NCBI GenBank assembly: GCA_052380005.1
Contig: JBQTCJ010000001.1
DNA: 64,000 nt
DNA from: Salinarimonas sp052380005
GTDB taxonomy: Bacteria; Pseudomonadota; Alphaproteobacteria; Rhizobiales; Beijerinckiaceae
Strand: one strand, 5' to 3'
Shown: piece after piece, positions 43,503-50,842 of the stretch
Position numbering within the stretch: position 1 is the stretch's first letter
Layout: the number at the start of each line of letters is the position of its first letter
Program-made: the position numbers and the translations under genes
The notes under the pieces: generated by a model
Databases searched by the model: none
What the model saw: the letters and a program-made list of their open reading frames with translations, nothing else
What the model was told of the DNA's origin: nothing

Positions 43503-44051
43503 ATGCCCGACAACCCGCTGATGCGCCGCGGGCGCGCCTGGCTCTTCGGGGACAACGTCGCCATCGACGGCGACCTGATGGCGCTCGAATGGGCGCTCAA
43601 GCGCGAGACCGACCCTCGCGTCCTGCGCGCGCACACGTTCGCGGGCCTGCGCCCGGACTTCGCCGAGGGCGTCCGGGCCGGCGACGTCGTCTTCGCGGGG
43701 CGCCGCTTCGCCCAGGGGAACCCGCACATCCAGGGGCTCATCGGCCTCGTCGGCTGCGGGGTCGGCATCGTGGTCGAGTCGATCCCGGTGGGGAGCTTCC
43801 GGAACGCGCTCTGCGCCGGGCTGCCCATGCTGCCGCGCTGCCCGGGCGTGACCGCGATGGTCGCAGACGGCGATCGCGTCGCCGTCGATTTCCGGGCGGG
43901 CGTCGTCGTCAACGAGACGTCGGGGGAGGAGCGGCGCTTCGAGCCGCTTCCGGCGAACCTGCTCGCCTATGTCGAGGCCGGCGGCTGGGGGCCGATGTTC
44001 CGGCGCCGCCTCGAGCGGGAGCGCGCACGCGCGGTCGCGGCCGATGCGTGA
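43503..44051 (+). CDS. aconitase-superfamily hydro-lyase, small subunit (module B)
   Basis: This 182-residue protein is a swivelling-domain subunit. It opens with RRGRAWLFGDNVAIDGDLMA, the IDTD-type start, and has GRRFAQGNPHIQGLIGLVGC in place of LeuD's G-x-NFG-x-GSSREHA segment. SIPVGSFRNALCAG is the partner segment. It is shorter than the module A LeuD, as in two-subunit dimethylmalate dehydratases. It overlaps the following gene by 8 bp. Confidence 0.85.
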   Translation: MPDNPLMRRGRAWLFGDNVAIDGDLMALEWALKRETDPRVLRAHTFAGLRPDFAEGVRAGDVVFAGRRFAQGNPHIQGLIGLVGCGVGIVVESIPVGSFRNALCAGLPMLPRCPGVTAMVADGDRVAVDFRAGVVVNETSGEERRFEPLPANLLAYVEAGGWGPMFRRRLERERARAVAADA

Positions 44052-45024
44052 CGCGCTCACCATCGCCGTCGGCGACTACGATCGCACCCGCCCGCTGATC
44101 GACGGGCGCGTGCCGATCCCCGGGCGGGAGGCGACCTACCTGAGCCCGCCGTTCGAGACCATGTTCGCCGACGCCTTCGAGCGGGGCGCCTACGACGTGA
44201 CGGAGCTGTCGTTCAGCAACTATCTGAGGCTGAAGACGCGTGGCGCCTGCGACTACGTCGGCCTGCCGGTCTTCCCCTCGCGCAGCTTCCGGCATTCCGC
44301 CTGGTACGTCCGCCGCGACGGCCCGGTGCAGCGCCCCGAGGACCTGCGCGGCCGGCGCGTGGGCGTGCGGGAATACTCGATGACGGCGGCGGTCGTCGCC
44401 CGCGGCGCGCTCACCGACGCGCACGGGCTCCAGGCGCGGGAGATGGCGTGGGTGATCGGCGACGTCGAGACGCGCGAGCGCGACGCCATCGTGCCGACGC
44501 CGCTGCCGGACGGCTATCGCATCGCGGCGATCGAGCCCGGTCGCTTCCTCGTCGACCTCCTGCTCGCGGGCGAGATCGACGCGCTTCTCGCCTACAAGCC
44601 GCCGAAGCTCTTCACGGCCGGCGACGCGCGCATCGCGCGGCTTTTCCCGGACTACGCCGCCCGCGAGGAGGAGGCGTTCCTCCGGACCGGCGTCTTCCCG
44701 ATCATGCATCTCATGGGCGTGCGGCGGGACGTGGCGGAGGCCGATCCGGACCTGCCGCGCGCCCTGTGCGCGGCGTTCACCCGGGCCAAGGACATGGCGC
44801 TCGACACCCTGCGCACCGTCCAGGCGCTCGGCGTGTCGCTGCCCTGGCTGGTCCCGGAGGTCGCCCGAACGACCGCGCTGATGGGCCACGACTGGTGGCC
44901 CTACGGCCGAGAACAAAACCAGAAAGCGATAGACGCCATGCTGCGCTACATGCGCGAGCAGGGGCTGATCGATCGCGCACCGATGCTCGAGGAGATCTTC
45001 CACCCATCCACCCTCGAGACATGA
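44044..45024 (+). CDS. 4,5-dihydroxyphthalate decarboxylase-like (SBP-fold) protein
   Basis: This 326-residue protein has the two-domain solute-binding fold of the 4,5-dihydroxyphthalate decarboxylase family. It opens LTIAVGDYDRTRPLIDGRVP and has PPFETMFADAFERGAYDVTE and SRSFRHSAWYVRRD. There is no signal peptide, so it acts in the cytoplasm, presumably as a decarboxylase rather than a transporter component. MLEEIFHPSTLET at the C-terminus is typical of the family. It is the last gene before the TAXI binding protein. Confidence 0.8.
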   Translation: MRDALTIAVGDYDRTRPLIDGRVPIPGREATYLSPPFETMFADAFERGAYDVTELSFSNYLRLKTRGACDYVGLPVFPSRSFRHSAWYVRRDGPVQRPEDLRGRRVGVREYSMTAAVVARGALTDAHGLQAREMAWVIGDVETRERDAIVPTPLPDGYRIAAIEPGRFLVDLLLAGEIDALLAYKPPKLFTAGDARIARLFPDYAAREEEAFLRTGVFPIMHLMGVRRDVAEADPDLPRALCAAFTRAKDMALDTLRTVQALGVSLPWLVPEVARTTALMGHDWWPYGREQNQKAIDAMLRYMREQGLIDRAPMLEEIFHPSTLET

Positions 45025-45075
45025 CCGGCGCAGGCCGAAGGCCGCGCCTGAGACCAACGACAATGGGGAACCGAC

Positions 45076-46062
45076 ATGAAGACGACGAAAGTCCTGAAGT
45101 CGTTCGCGCTCGCGGCGATCGCGACCGCGGCGCTCGCAGGCGGCGCGTCCGCCGACTGGAAGCCGGGCGACGAGATCGTCCTGCGGCACGCGGCCAGCCA
45201 GCCGGTGCATTCCATCTACGTCGTGAACGCCGGGCACAAGGCGATCATCGAGCGTGAGATCCCCGGCGTGCGGCTGGAGCTGACCGCGACCCAGGGCGGC
45301 GTCGAGAACGCCCGGCTCCTCCAGGCCGGCGAGGTGGAATCGGCGAACGGCAACAGCACCGGCGCCTACGCCGTGCATCACGGCCGCTTCCTCGCCGAGG
45401 GCGAGGCTCCCTATCCCGATCTCCTGGGCTGGTTTCCGGGATACACGGCGGACCAGGGCATCATCGTGAACGCGGACAGCGGCTTCACGACGTTCCGCGA
45501 CCTGCTCGGCAAGCGCGTCGCGCTCGGCCCGGTCGGCTCGGGCGCCGAGGCGACCGTCACCGAGGGTCTCGCGGCGATGGGCGTCACCGACGCCGACTTC
45601 GAGAGCGTCCTGCGTACCGATCCGCGCTCGGCCTTCAGCGCGCTGGCCGCCGGCAACGTCGACGCCGTCCTGTGGGGCACCGCCCACCCCGCGAGCGCCA
45701 TCGTCGAGCAGATCACGACCCGGGACGTGAAGCTGCTCTCCTACGATCCCGCCGACCTCGCCAAGATCGCGGAGCAGTATCCCTTCTACCATTCGGCTCG
45801 CGTCGCGGCCGGGACCTACGAAGGGCAGGACGAGGACATCTACTGGATCGGCTCCAGCGTCCACAACTGGATCCACCGCTCGGTGCCGGACGACCTCGTC
45901 TACGCCATGACCAAGGCCATGTGGGAGAACAAGGACGAGCTCGTGGAGCGGCATTCGTCGCAGTCCTTCCTTGACGAGGACATGGTGCGCCAGCAGGCGT
46001 CGATGGTGCCGTTCCATCCCGGCGCCGAGCGTTACTTCAAAGAGATCGGCGTCCTTCAGTAA
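45076..46062 (+). CDS. TAXI-family TRAP transporter solute-binding protein
   Basis: This 328-residue periplasmic protein has a Sec signal ending ALAGGASAD. The TAXI fold is seen in HSIYVVNAGHKAIIEREIPG, GGVENARLLQAGEVESANGN and GKRVALGPVGSGAEATVTEG. TAXI-TRAP systems import glutamate, other carboxylates and unknown ligands. The gene lies 51 bp after the decarboxylase-like gene and 27 bp before its permease, with a ribosome site GGGGAA before ATG. Confidence 0.92.
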   Translation: MKTTKVLKSFALAAIATAALAGGASADWKPGDEIVLRHAASQPVHSIYVVNAGHKAIIEREIPGVRLELTATQGGVENARLLQAGEVESANGNSTGAYAVHHGRFLAEGEAPYPDLLGWFPGYTADQGIIVNADSGFTTFRDLLGKRVALGPVGSGAEATVTEGLAAMGVTDADFESVLRTDPRSAFSALAAGNVDAVLWGTAHPASAIVEQITTRDVKLLSYDPADLAKIAEQYPFYHSARVAAGTYEGQDEDIYWIGSSVHNWIHRSVPDDLVYAMTKAMWENKDELVERHSSQSFLDEDMVRQQASMVPFHPGAERYFKEIGVLQ

Positions 46063-46089
46063 GTTCCTGTCGCGACCGGGAGTGAAACC

Positions 46090-47994
46090 ATGAACCGTCG
46101 CAAACTGATCGGCTTCGATGCCTACGTCTTCTCGGGGGGAGCGCTCGCGCTGCTCCTGGGGCAGCTCAACCTGCTGTACCTAGCACCGATCAGTCCGTTG
46201 CTGCACGGGCTCTTGTTTCTCTCCTCGGTCACGGCGTTGAGCTTCGTCAAGCTCGCCGCGGTCTCGATCGAGGGCGAGCGCGGGCATCGGGTCGCGCTCC
46301 ACGACTGGGCGCTGGCCGCGCTCGCCCTCGTGCCGCTCCTCTACGCGTACTACGACTACAACGCCTTCGTGAGGCGCGCGACGCTTCCGAACCCGACGGA
46401 CGTCGCGATGGGCATCCTGCTCATCGTGCTCATCCTCGAGGCCGGGCGCCGCGCCATCGGCTGGATCCTCCCGATCCTCGGCGCCCTCGCCTTCCTCTAC
46501 GCCATCTCGGGAACCTTCATCCCCGAAGCCTGGGGCATCGCGCCGAGGATCTCCCTGCGCCGCGTCGTGGGGACGATGACGATGACGGAGATCGGGCTCT
46601 TCTCCGAGCCGCTGCAGGTCGCGCTGCGGTGGATCTTCATCTTCATCGTCTTCGGCGTGGCGCTGGCCTTCGCCAGCGGGATGATCTTCTTCGAGAAGAT
46701 CTCGATCAAGGCGGCCGGCGGCGTCCGCGGCGGGCCGGCCTACATCTCGGTCATCTCCTCGGCCCTCTTCGGCACCGTCTCCGGCAGCAACGTCGCCAAC
46801 GTCATGTCGACGGGGCAGATGACGATCCCCCTCATGCGCCGGGTCGGCTACGGCCCCCTCTACGCGGGGGCGATCGAGGCGGTCGCCTCCACCGGAGGCG
46901 CGCTCACGCCGCCGATCATGGGCGCCGCGGCCCTCATCATGGCCGAGCTCGCCAACACGCCCTACCTGTCGGTGATCGCCTCGGCGGCGATCCCGGCGGC
47001 GCTCTACTACGTGGCGATCGCCTGCTTCGTCTATGCGCTCACGACGCGGCTCGGCATCGTGCTCGATCCCCAATCGGTACCCGAGACCGGCGGGCAGCTG
47101 CTGGCGCGGTACTGGATCATCCTCGTCGCAATCGGCTGGCTGATGTACAGGATCGTGAGCTTCTATCCGCTCGAGCATGCCGCGCTGCAGGCGGCGGCGA
47201 TCCTGATCGTCGGCACGGTGTTCTACGATCGGGGCGCGTTCCGGCCGGCGTCGCTGCGGCGCGCCGTCGACGGCATCGCCGAGGGCGTGATCGACATCAC
47301 GCTGGCCTGCGGGGTCTCGGGCCTCCTCGTCGGCGTCATCCTCGTCACCGGGCTGGGCATCGAGCTGTCCTCCACCGTCCTCGCCCTCGGGGAGAGCTCG
47401 CTCCTCCTGGCGCTCGTCGCCACGATGGTCGTGACCATCGTGCTCGGTTGCGCCGTCCCGGGCATCGCGGCCTACATCATCGCCGCCTCGGTCGTGGCCG
47501 CGCCGCTGGCGGAGCTCGGCGTCCCGATCCTGGCGGCCCACATGTTCATCTTCTACTTCTCCCTCTTCTCCGGGCTCACCCCCCCGGTCGCGCTGACGGC
47601 CTTCGCCGCCGCGAGCATCTCGGGCGCGGACCCGTTGCGCACGGCCGTCGTCGCCACGCTCGCGGCGCTTCCGGCCTACCTGCTGGCGTTCTTCTTCGTC
47701 TATCAGCCCGAGCTGCTCCTCATCGGAGGCGACACGCTGGACATCCTCTCGGTCACCCTCACCACCGCAGTCGGCGTCGTCCTCATGGGGCTCGCCGGCG
47801 GAGGCGCGGTGTTCTGCCGGCTGCGCATGTGGCAGCGCATCGCGCTGTTCGCCTGCGGCGTCGCCCTCGTGGAGGGCTCCGTCGCGACGGACGTCGCGGG
47901 GATCGGGACCGCGCTCGTGATCGTCTTCTTCAACCTGCAGCGGTTCCGCGCCGAGCGCGCGGCGGGCCTGCGCGTCGCGACGCCGGGAGAATGA
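46090..47994 (+). CDS. TRAP transporter fused 4TM/12TM permease
   Basis: This 634-residue membrane protein fuses the small (DctQ-like) and large (DctM-like) TRAP subunits, the usual form in TAXI systems. The first helices (residues about 10-150) form the small part. The large part has GTVSGSNVANVMSTGQMTIP, ASTGGALTPPIMGAAALIMA and GLTPPVALTAFAAASISGAD, the conserved DctM segments. GGGAG precedes the start. A TM-rich tail of about 80 residues follows. The nitrile hydratase gene starts at its stop codon. Confidence 0.92.
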   Translation: MNRRKLIGFDAYVFSGGALALLLGQLNLLYLAPISPLLHGLLFLSSVTALSFVKLAAVSIEGERGHRVALHDWALAALALVPLLYAYYDYNAFVRRATLPNPTDVAMGILLIVLILEAGRRAIGWILPILGALAFLYAISGTFIPEAWGIAPRISLRRVVGTMTMTEIGLFSEPLQVALRWIFIFIVFGVALAFASGMIFFEKISIKAAGGVRGGPAYISVISSALFGTVSGSNVANVMSTGQMTIPLMRRVGYGPLYAGAIEAVASTGGALTPPIMGAAALIMAELANTPYLSVIASAAIPAALYYVAIACFVYALTTRLGIVLDPQSVPETGGQLLARYWIILVAIGWLMYRIVSFYPLEHAALQAAAILIVGTVFYDRGAFRPASLRRAVDGIAEGVIDITLACGVSGLLVGVILVTGLGIELSSTVLALGESSLLLALVATMVVTIVLGCAVPGIAAYIIAASVVAAPLAELGVPILAAHMFIFYFSLFSGLTPPVALTAFAAASISGADPLRTAVVATLAALPAYLLAFFFVYQPELLLIGGDTLDILSVTLTTAVGVVLMGLAGGGAVFCRLRMWQRIALFACGVALVEGSVATDVAGIGTALVIVFFNLQRFRAERAAGLRVATPGE

Positions 47995-47996
47995 GC

Positions 47997-49004
47997 ATGA
48001 CGACCCGTGGCTACCACGATCTCGGCGGCGTTCCGGCGGAGCCCTTCGAGGCGATCGAGCACGCGCTCACGCAATGGGAGCGCGAGGTCGACGCCATCCG
48101 CATGCTGCTCGCGGACGATCGCCGACGGCTCCTCAACGGCGAGGAGGTGCGGCGCGTGATCACCAGCATGGGCGCCGAGCGATACGACACGATGGCCTAT
48201 TACGAGCGCTGGCTCGTGGGCTTCAAGACCGTGCTCGTCGAGAAGGGCGTGCTGAGCGAGGCCGAGATCGACGCCGCCGCCGCGGCCGTCTCGGACGCCG
48301 ACATCGCCCCGCCCGCGGACGCGCACGCCCACCACGACCACGACCACGACCACGATCACGATCGCCACGACCACCAGCACGACGACCATGGTCACCAGCC
48401 GGACGACGAGCGGCACGATCCGTTCACGCCGGAGGGGCGGCGCCTCGCGGAGGCCGTCAAGCGGCTGCTGATCGCCAAGGGGATCGTGTCGGCCGCCGAC
48501 ATCCGCGAGACGATCGACTTCTACGATTCCCGCGGCGCGCATCTCGGCGCGCGCGCGGTGGCGCGCGCCTGGGTCGATCCCGGCTTCAGGGCGAGGCTCC
48601 TCGCCGCGCCCGACGCGGCGCTCGCCGAGCTCGGGATCGATCTTCGCGGCACCCGGCTGTGCGTGGTCGAGAACACGCCGGCCGTCCACAACCTGATCGT
48701 CTGCACGCTCTGCTCCTGCTATCCGCGCACCCTGCTGGGCCGCCCTCCGGCCTGGTACAAGAGCCGCGCCTACCGCGCGCGGGCCGTTCGGGAGCCCCGC
48801 GCGATCCTCGCCGATTTCGGCCTGCGGCTGCCGGAGGAGACCGTCCTGCGGGTGCACGACAGCACGGCGGACCTGCGCTACATGGTCCTGCCGGCGCGGC
48901 CGGCGGGGACGGAGGGGCTGGACGAACCCGCGCTCGCCGCTCTCGTCGGCCGCGACGCGATGATCGGAACCGCCGTGGCCCGCGCACCGGAGGCCGCGAG
49001 GTGA
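47997..49004 (+). CDS. fused nitrile hydratase: beta N-domain, His-rich linker, cobalt-type alpha subunit
   Basis: This 335-residue protein joins two normally separate chains. Residues about 1-100 match the beta-subunit N-domain (GYHDLGGV, NGEEVRRVITSMGAERYD with the conserved Arg about 52, AYYERWLVGFKTVLVEKG). Residues about 108-140 are a linker with 13 His alternating with Asp. Residues about 145-335 are the alpha subunit with VVENTPAVHNLIV, the metal claw CTLCSC (Cys 236, 239, 241; threonine form usual for cobalt) and LPARPAGTEG. It hydrates a nitrile to an amide; thiocyanate hydrolase is the alternative. ATG 47997 has GGAG 7 bp upstream, better than ATG 47991. No activator or cobalt-transporter gene is adjacent. 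Confidence 0.9.
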   Translation: MTTRGYHDLGGVPAEPFEAIEHALTQWEREVDAIRMLLADDRRRLLNGEEVRRVITSMGAERYDTMAYYERWLVGFKTVLVEKGVLSEAEIDAAAAAVSDADIAPPADAHAHHDHDHDHDHDRHDHQHDDHGHQPDDERHDPFTPEGRRLAEAVKRLLIAKGIVSAADIRETIDFYDSRGAHLGARAVARAWVDPGFRARLLAAPDAALAELGIDLRGTRLCVVENTPAVHNLIVCTLCSCYPRTLLGRPPAWYKSRAYRARAVREPRAILADFGLRLPEETVLRVHDSTADLRYMVLPARPAGTEGLDEPALAALVGRDAMIGTAVARAPEAAR

Positions 49005-49303
49005 GCGGCGATGCGCAGCCCCCCTCCGAGATCCTGACGCCGGGGACCACCGTGCGGGTTCGTCGCGCGTTCCCGCCGGGCCACACGCGCACGCCCTGGT
49101 ACGTCCGCGGGCGGGCGGGCGTCGTCGAGCGCTTCGTGGGCCGGTTTCCCAACCCGGAGGCGCTCGGCTACGGGCTCGGCCCGACGCCCCGTGTCGCCCT
49201 CTACCGGGTTCGATTCGCCATGGCGGACATCTGGGAGGATTACGCCGGCCCGTCCGGCGACAGCCTCGATGTCGAGATCTACGAGCACTGGCTGCAGTGC
49301 TGA
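49001..49303 (+). CDS. nitrile hydratase beta C-domain (SH3-like) as a separate subunit
   Basis: This 100-residue protein is only the C-terminal SH3-like barrel of nitrile hydratase beta. It contains TPGTTVRVRRAFPPGHTRTP and WYVRGRAGVVERFVGRFPNP, with the conserved GHxRxPxYxRG that places arginines near the active site. VALYRVRFAMADIWED and the terminal VEIYEHWLQ also fit. GTG 49001 overlaps the preceding stop by 4 bp, so it is made with the fused chain and presumably completes an alpha-beta unit. Thiocyanate hydrolases also split beta in this position, but there the N-half is free. Confidence 0.9.
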   Translation: MSGDAQPPSEILTPGTTVRVRRAFPPGHTRTPWYVRGRAGVVERFVGRFPNPEALGYGLGPTPRVALYRVRFAMADIWEDYAGPSGDSLDVEIYEHWLQC

Positions 49304-49530
49304 GCCTCGAGGCGAACGGCGCGCGCTCGGCACGAGAGGCGCTCGGCACCCGAGGGATCGCGATCGACAGCCGCCGCCTCGGCCCCGCGAGCACGACGTC
49401 GCGCGCTCCGCGAGCACGCGGCCCGTGCGCTCGACGATGAGACGAAGACGCCTCTTCCGTCACGAGGGCCCCAGCGTCCGGAACCGTCGACCCGGCCGGC
49501 GGGGCAGGTTGCGCCCTCGTGGATCGTGCG

Positions 49531-49546
49531 ATAGAAACGTTTTTAT
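49531..49546. promoter_or_regulatory. LacI-family operator copy 1 (autoregulatory)
   Basis: ATAGAAACGTTTTTAT contains the AAACGTTT core typical of LacI-family operators. It lies 38 bp before the LacI gene start. Its reverse complement recurs at 50665 with 15 of 16 bases equal. The rest of the 280-bp gap 49304-49583 shows no gene. Confidence 0.75.
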
Positions 49547-49583
49547 GGATGGCAGGCTCGCGCGATCCGGCAGAGAGCAGTCG

Positions 49584-50606
49584 ATGGCTGAGCGCAGAAG
49601 AGTCACGATCAAGGACGTCGCACGCGAGACCGGCCTCGCGGTCTCGACCGTGTCCAATGCGCTCGCCGGAAAGCCGCTGGTGCGGCCCGAGACGCGCGAG
49701 CAGGTCGTCGAGGCGGCCCGGCGCCTGGGATATCGCGCGTCGCTCGTCGCGCGCTCGCTGAGGGCCCAGCGCAGCTACGCCATCGGCGTCCTCATCGAGG
49801 ACGTCGCCAACCCCTCGGCCGCGGCCTTCGTGCGGGGCGTCGAGGATCTCGTCGACCGTGCCGGCTGCACCCTGCTCCTCGCCAACACGGACGGCGACGT
49901 CGATCGCCAGGTCGCCGCCATGCAGGTGCTGCTGGACCGCGGGGTCGACGGCCTGGTGATGATCTCCCAGCATCTCGCGGACGAGCGGATCCGGGAGATG
50001 CTCGCCGGCGGGATACCCACGGTCCTCGTCCAGCGGCGCGATCCCGAGCTCGACTTCGACTATGTCGGCGCCGACAATTCCGACGGCATCCGGGAGGCGC
50101 TGCGCTACGTCAAGGGCCTCGGGCACCACCGGATCGGCTACCTGACGGGGCCGCTCGTCTCCAGCTCGGCGCGCGAGCGGCTCCGGACGTTCCGCGACGG
50201 CGTCGCCGAGCTGGGCCTCGACGCGTCCGAGGAGCTCGTCTGCCACGGGCGCTACAGCCTCGACGCCGGGCTCGAGGCGGCGGGCTATTTCTCCGGCATG
50301 CGGCAACGACCGACATGCATCTTCGCCAGCAACGACATGAGCGCCATCGGCCTGATCCAGGGCCTGGGCGAGCGCGGCCTGGACGTCCCGGCGGACGTCT
50401 CGATCGTGGGGCTCGACGACATCGAGCTCGCGCGGATCAAGGCGATCGACCTGACGACGATCCGCCTGGAGAAGCGCGAGATAGGAGCGGAGGCCGCGCG
50501 CCTCCTGCTGCGCCGGGTCGATCGGCCGGACGCGCCGGCCCGGACGGTGATCCTGCCGACGCGGCTCATCGTCCGCGGCACGACGAGCCCCTGCGCGACG
50601 CGCTGA
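49584..50606 (+). CDS. LacI-family transcriptional regulator
   Basis: This 340-residue repressor has the N-terminal LacI headpiece VTIKDVARETGLAVSTVSNA and hinge region. The sugar-binding-like effector domain starts at YAIGVLIEDVANPSAAAF, and DVSIVGLDDIELARIKAIDL is near the end. ATG 49584 is chosen; the upstream open frame runs into the operator and is not coding. It has matching operators in front of its own gene and the following operon, so it probably represses both until a substrate-derived sugar or polyol signal appears. Confidence 0.93.
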   Translation: MAERRRVTIKDVARETGLAVSTVSNALAGKPLVRPETREQVVEAARRLGYRASLVARSLRAQRSYAIGVLIEDVANPSAAAFVRGVEDLVDRAGCTLLLANTDGDVDRQVAAMQVLLDRGVDGLVMISQHLADERIREMLAGGIPTVLVQRRDPELDFDYVGADNSDGIREALRYVKGLGHHRIGYLTGPLVSSSARERLRTFRDGVAELGLDASEELVCHGRYSLDAGLEAAGYFSGMRQRPTCIFASNDMSAIGLIQGLGERGLDVPADVSIVGLDDIELARIKAIDLTTIRLEKREIGAEAARLLLRRVDRPDAPARTVILPTRLIVRGTTSPCATR

Positions 50607-50625
50607 TCGCAATTTCCGGGACGGA

Positions 50626-50654
50626 TTGACGAAGGGCTTCGGTACCGATACGCA
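50626..50654 (+). promoter_or_regulatory. candidate promoter of the ThDP-DhaKL operon
   Basis: TTGACG (50626-50631) and TACGCA (50649-50654) are spaced by 17 bp, about 190 bp before the ThDP enzyme start. The LacI operator lies 10 bp further on, where a bound repressor would block initiation. Confidence 0.45.
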
Positions 50655-50664
50655 TGACGACGGA

Positions 50665-50680
50665 ATAAAAACGTTTCGAT
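50665..50680. promoter_or_regulatory. LacI-family operator copy 2
   Basis: On the reverse strand this reads ATCGAAACGTTTTTAT, matching the 49531 site at 15 of 16 positions. It lies just downstream of the candidate promoter for the ThDP-DhaKL operon. Confidence 0.75.
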
Positions 50681-50842
50681 CGTTCGTTTCATGGACGATC
50701 CCGGCCGGCACGACGATCCGCCCCGCGACGGGTCTCGCGCGCCGACCAACGACACCCGCCCGTCCTCGCGAGCCGAGGGCGGCCACGGCGCGGCACCGGA
50801 GGTCGTTTCCTCCCCGGCCCGCAGACGACGGAGCGAAGCCAG

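Noticed and set aside
46180..47541. 453-codon reverse frame rich in Asp, Arg and His
   Set aside because: It lies entirely opposite the fused TRAP permease and mirrors its hydrophobic codons.
48315..48420. His-rich repeat considered as a minisatellite
   Set aside because: The codons alternate irregularly (CAC/CAT with GAC/GAT), and the region stays in frame between two conserved domains, so it is a protein linker.
50607..50842. Thiamine riboswitch before the ThDP enzyme gene
   Set aside because: No THI-box conserved segments are visible; the region is explained by a promoter and LacI operator.
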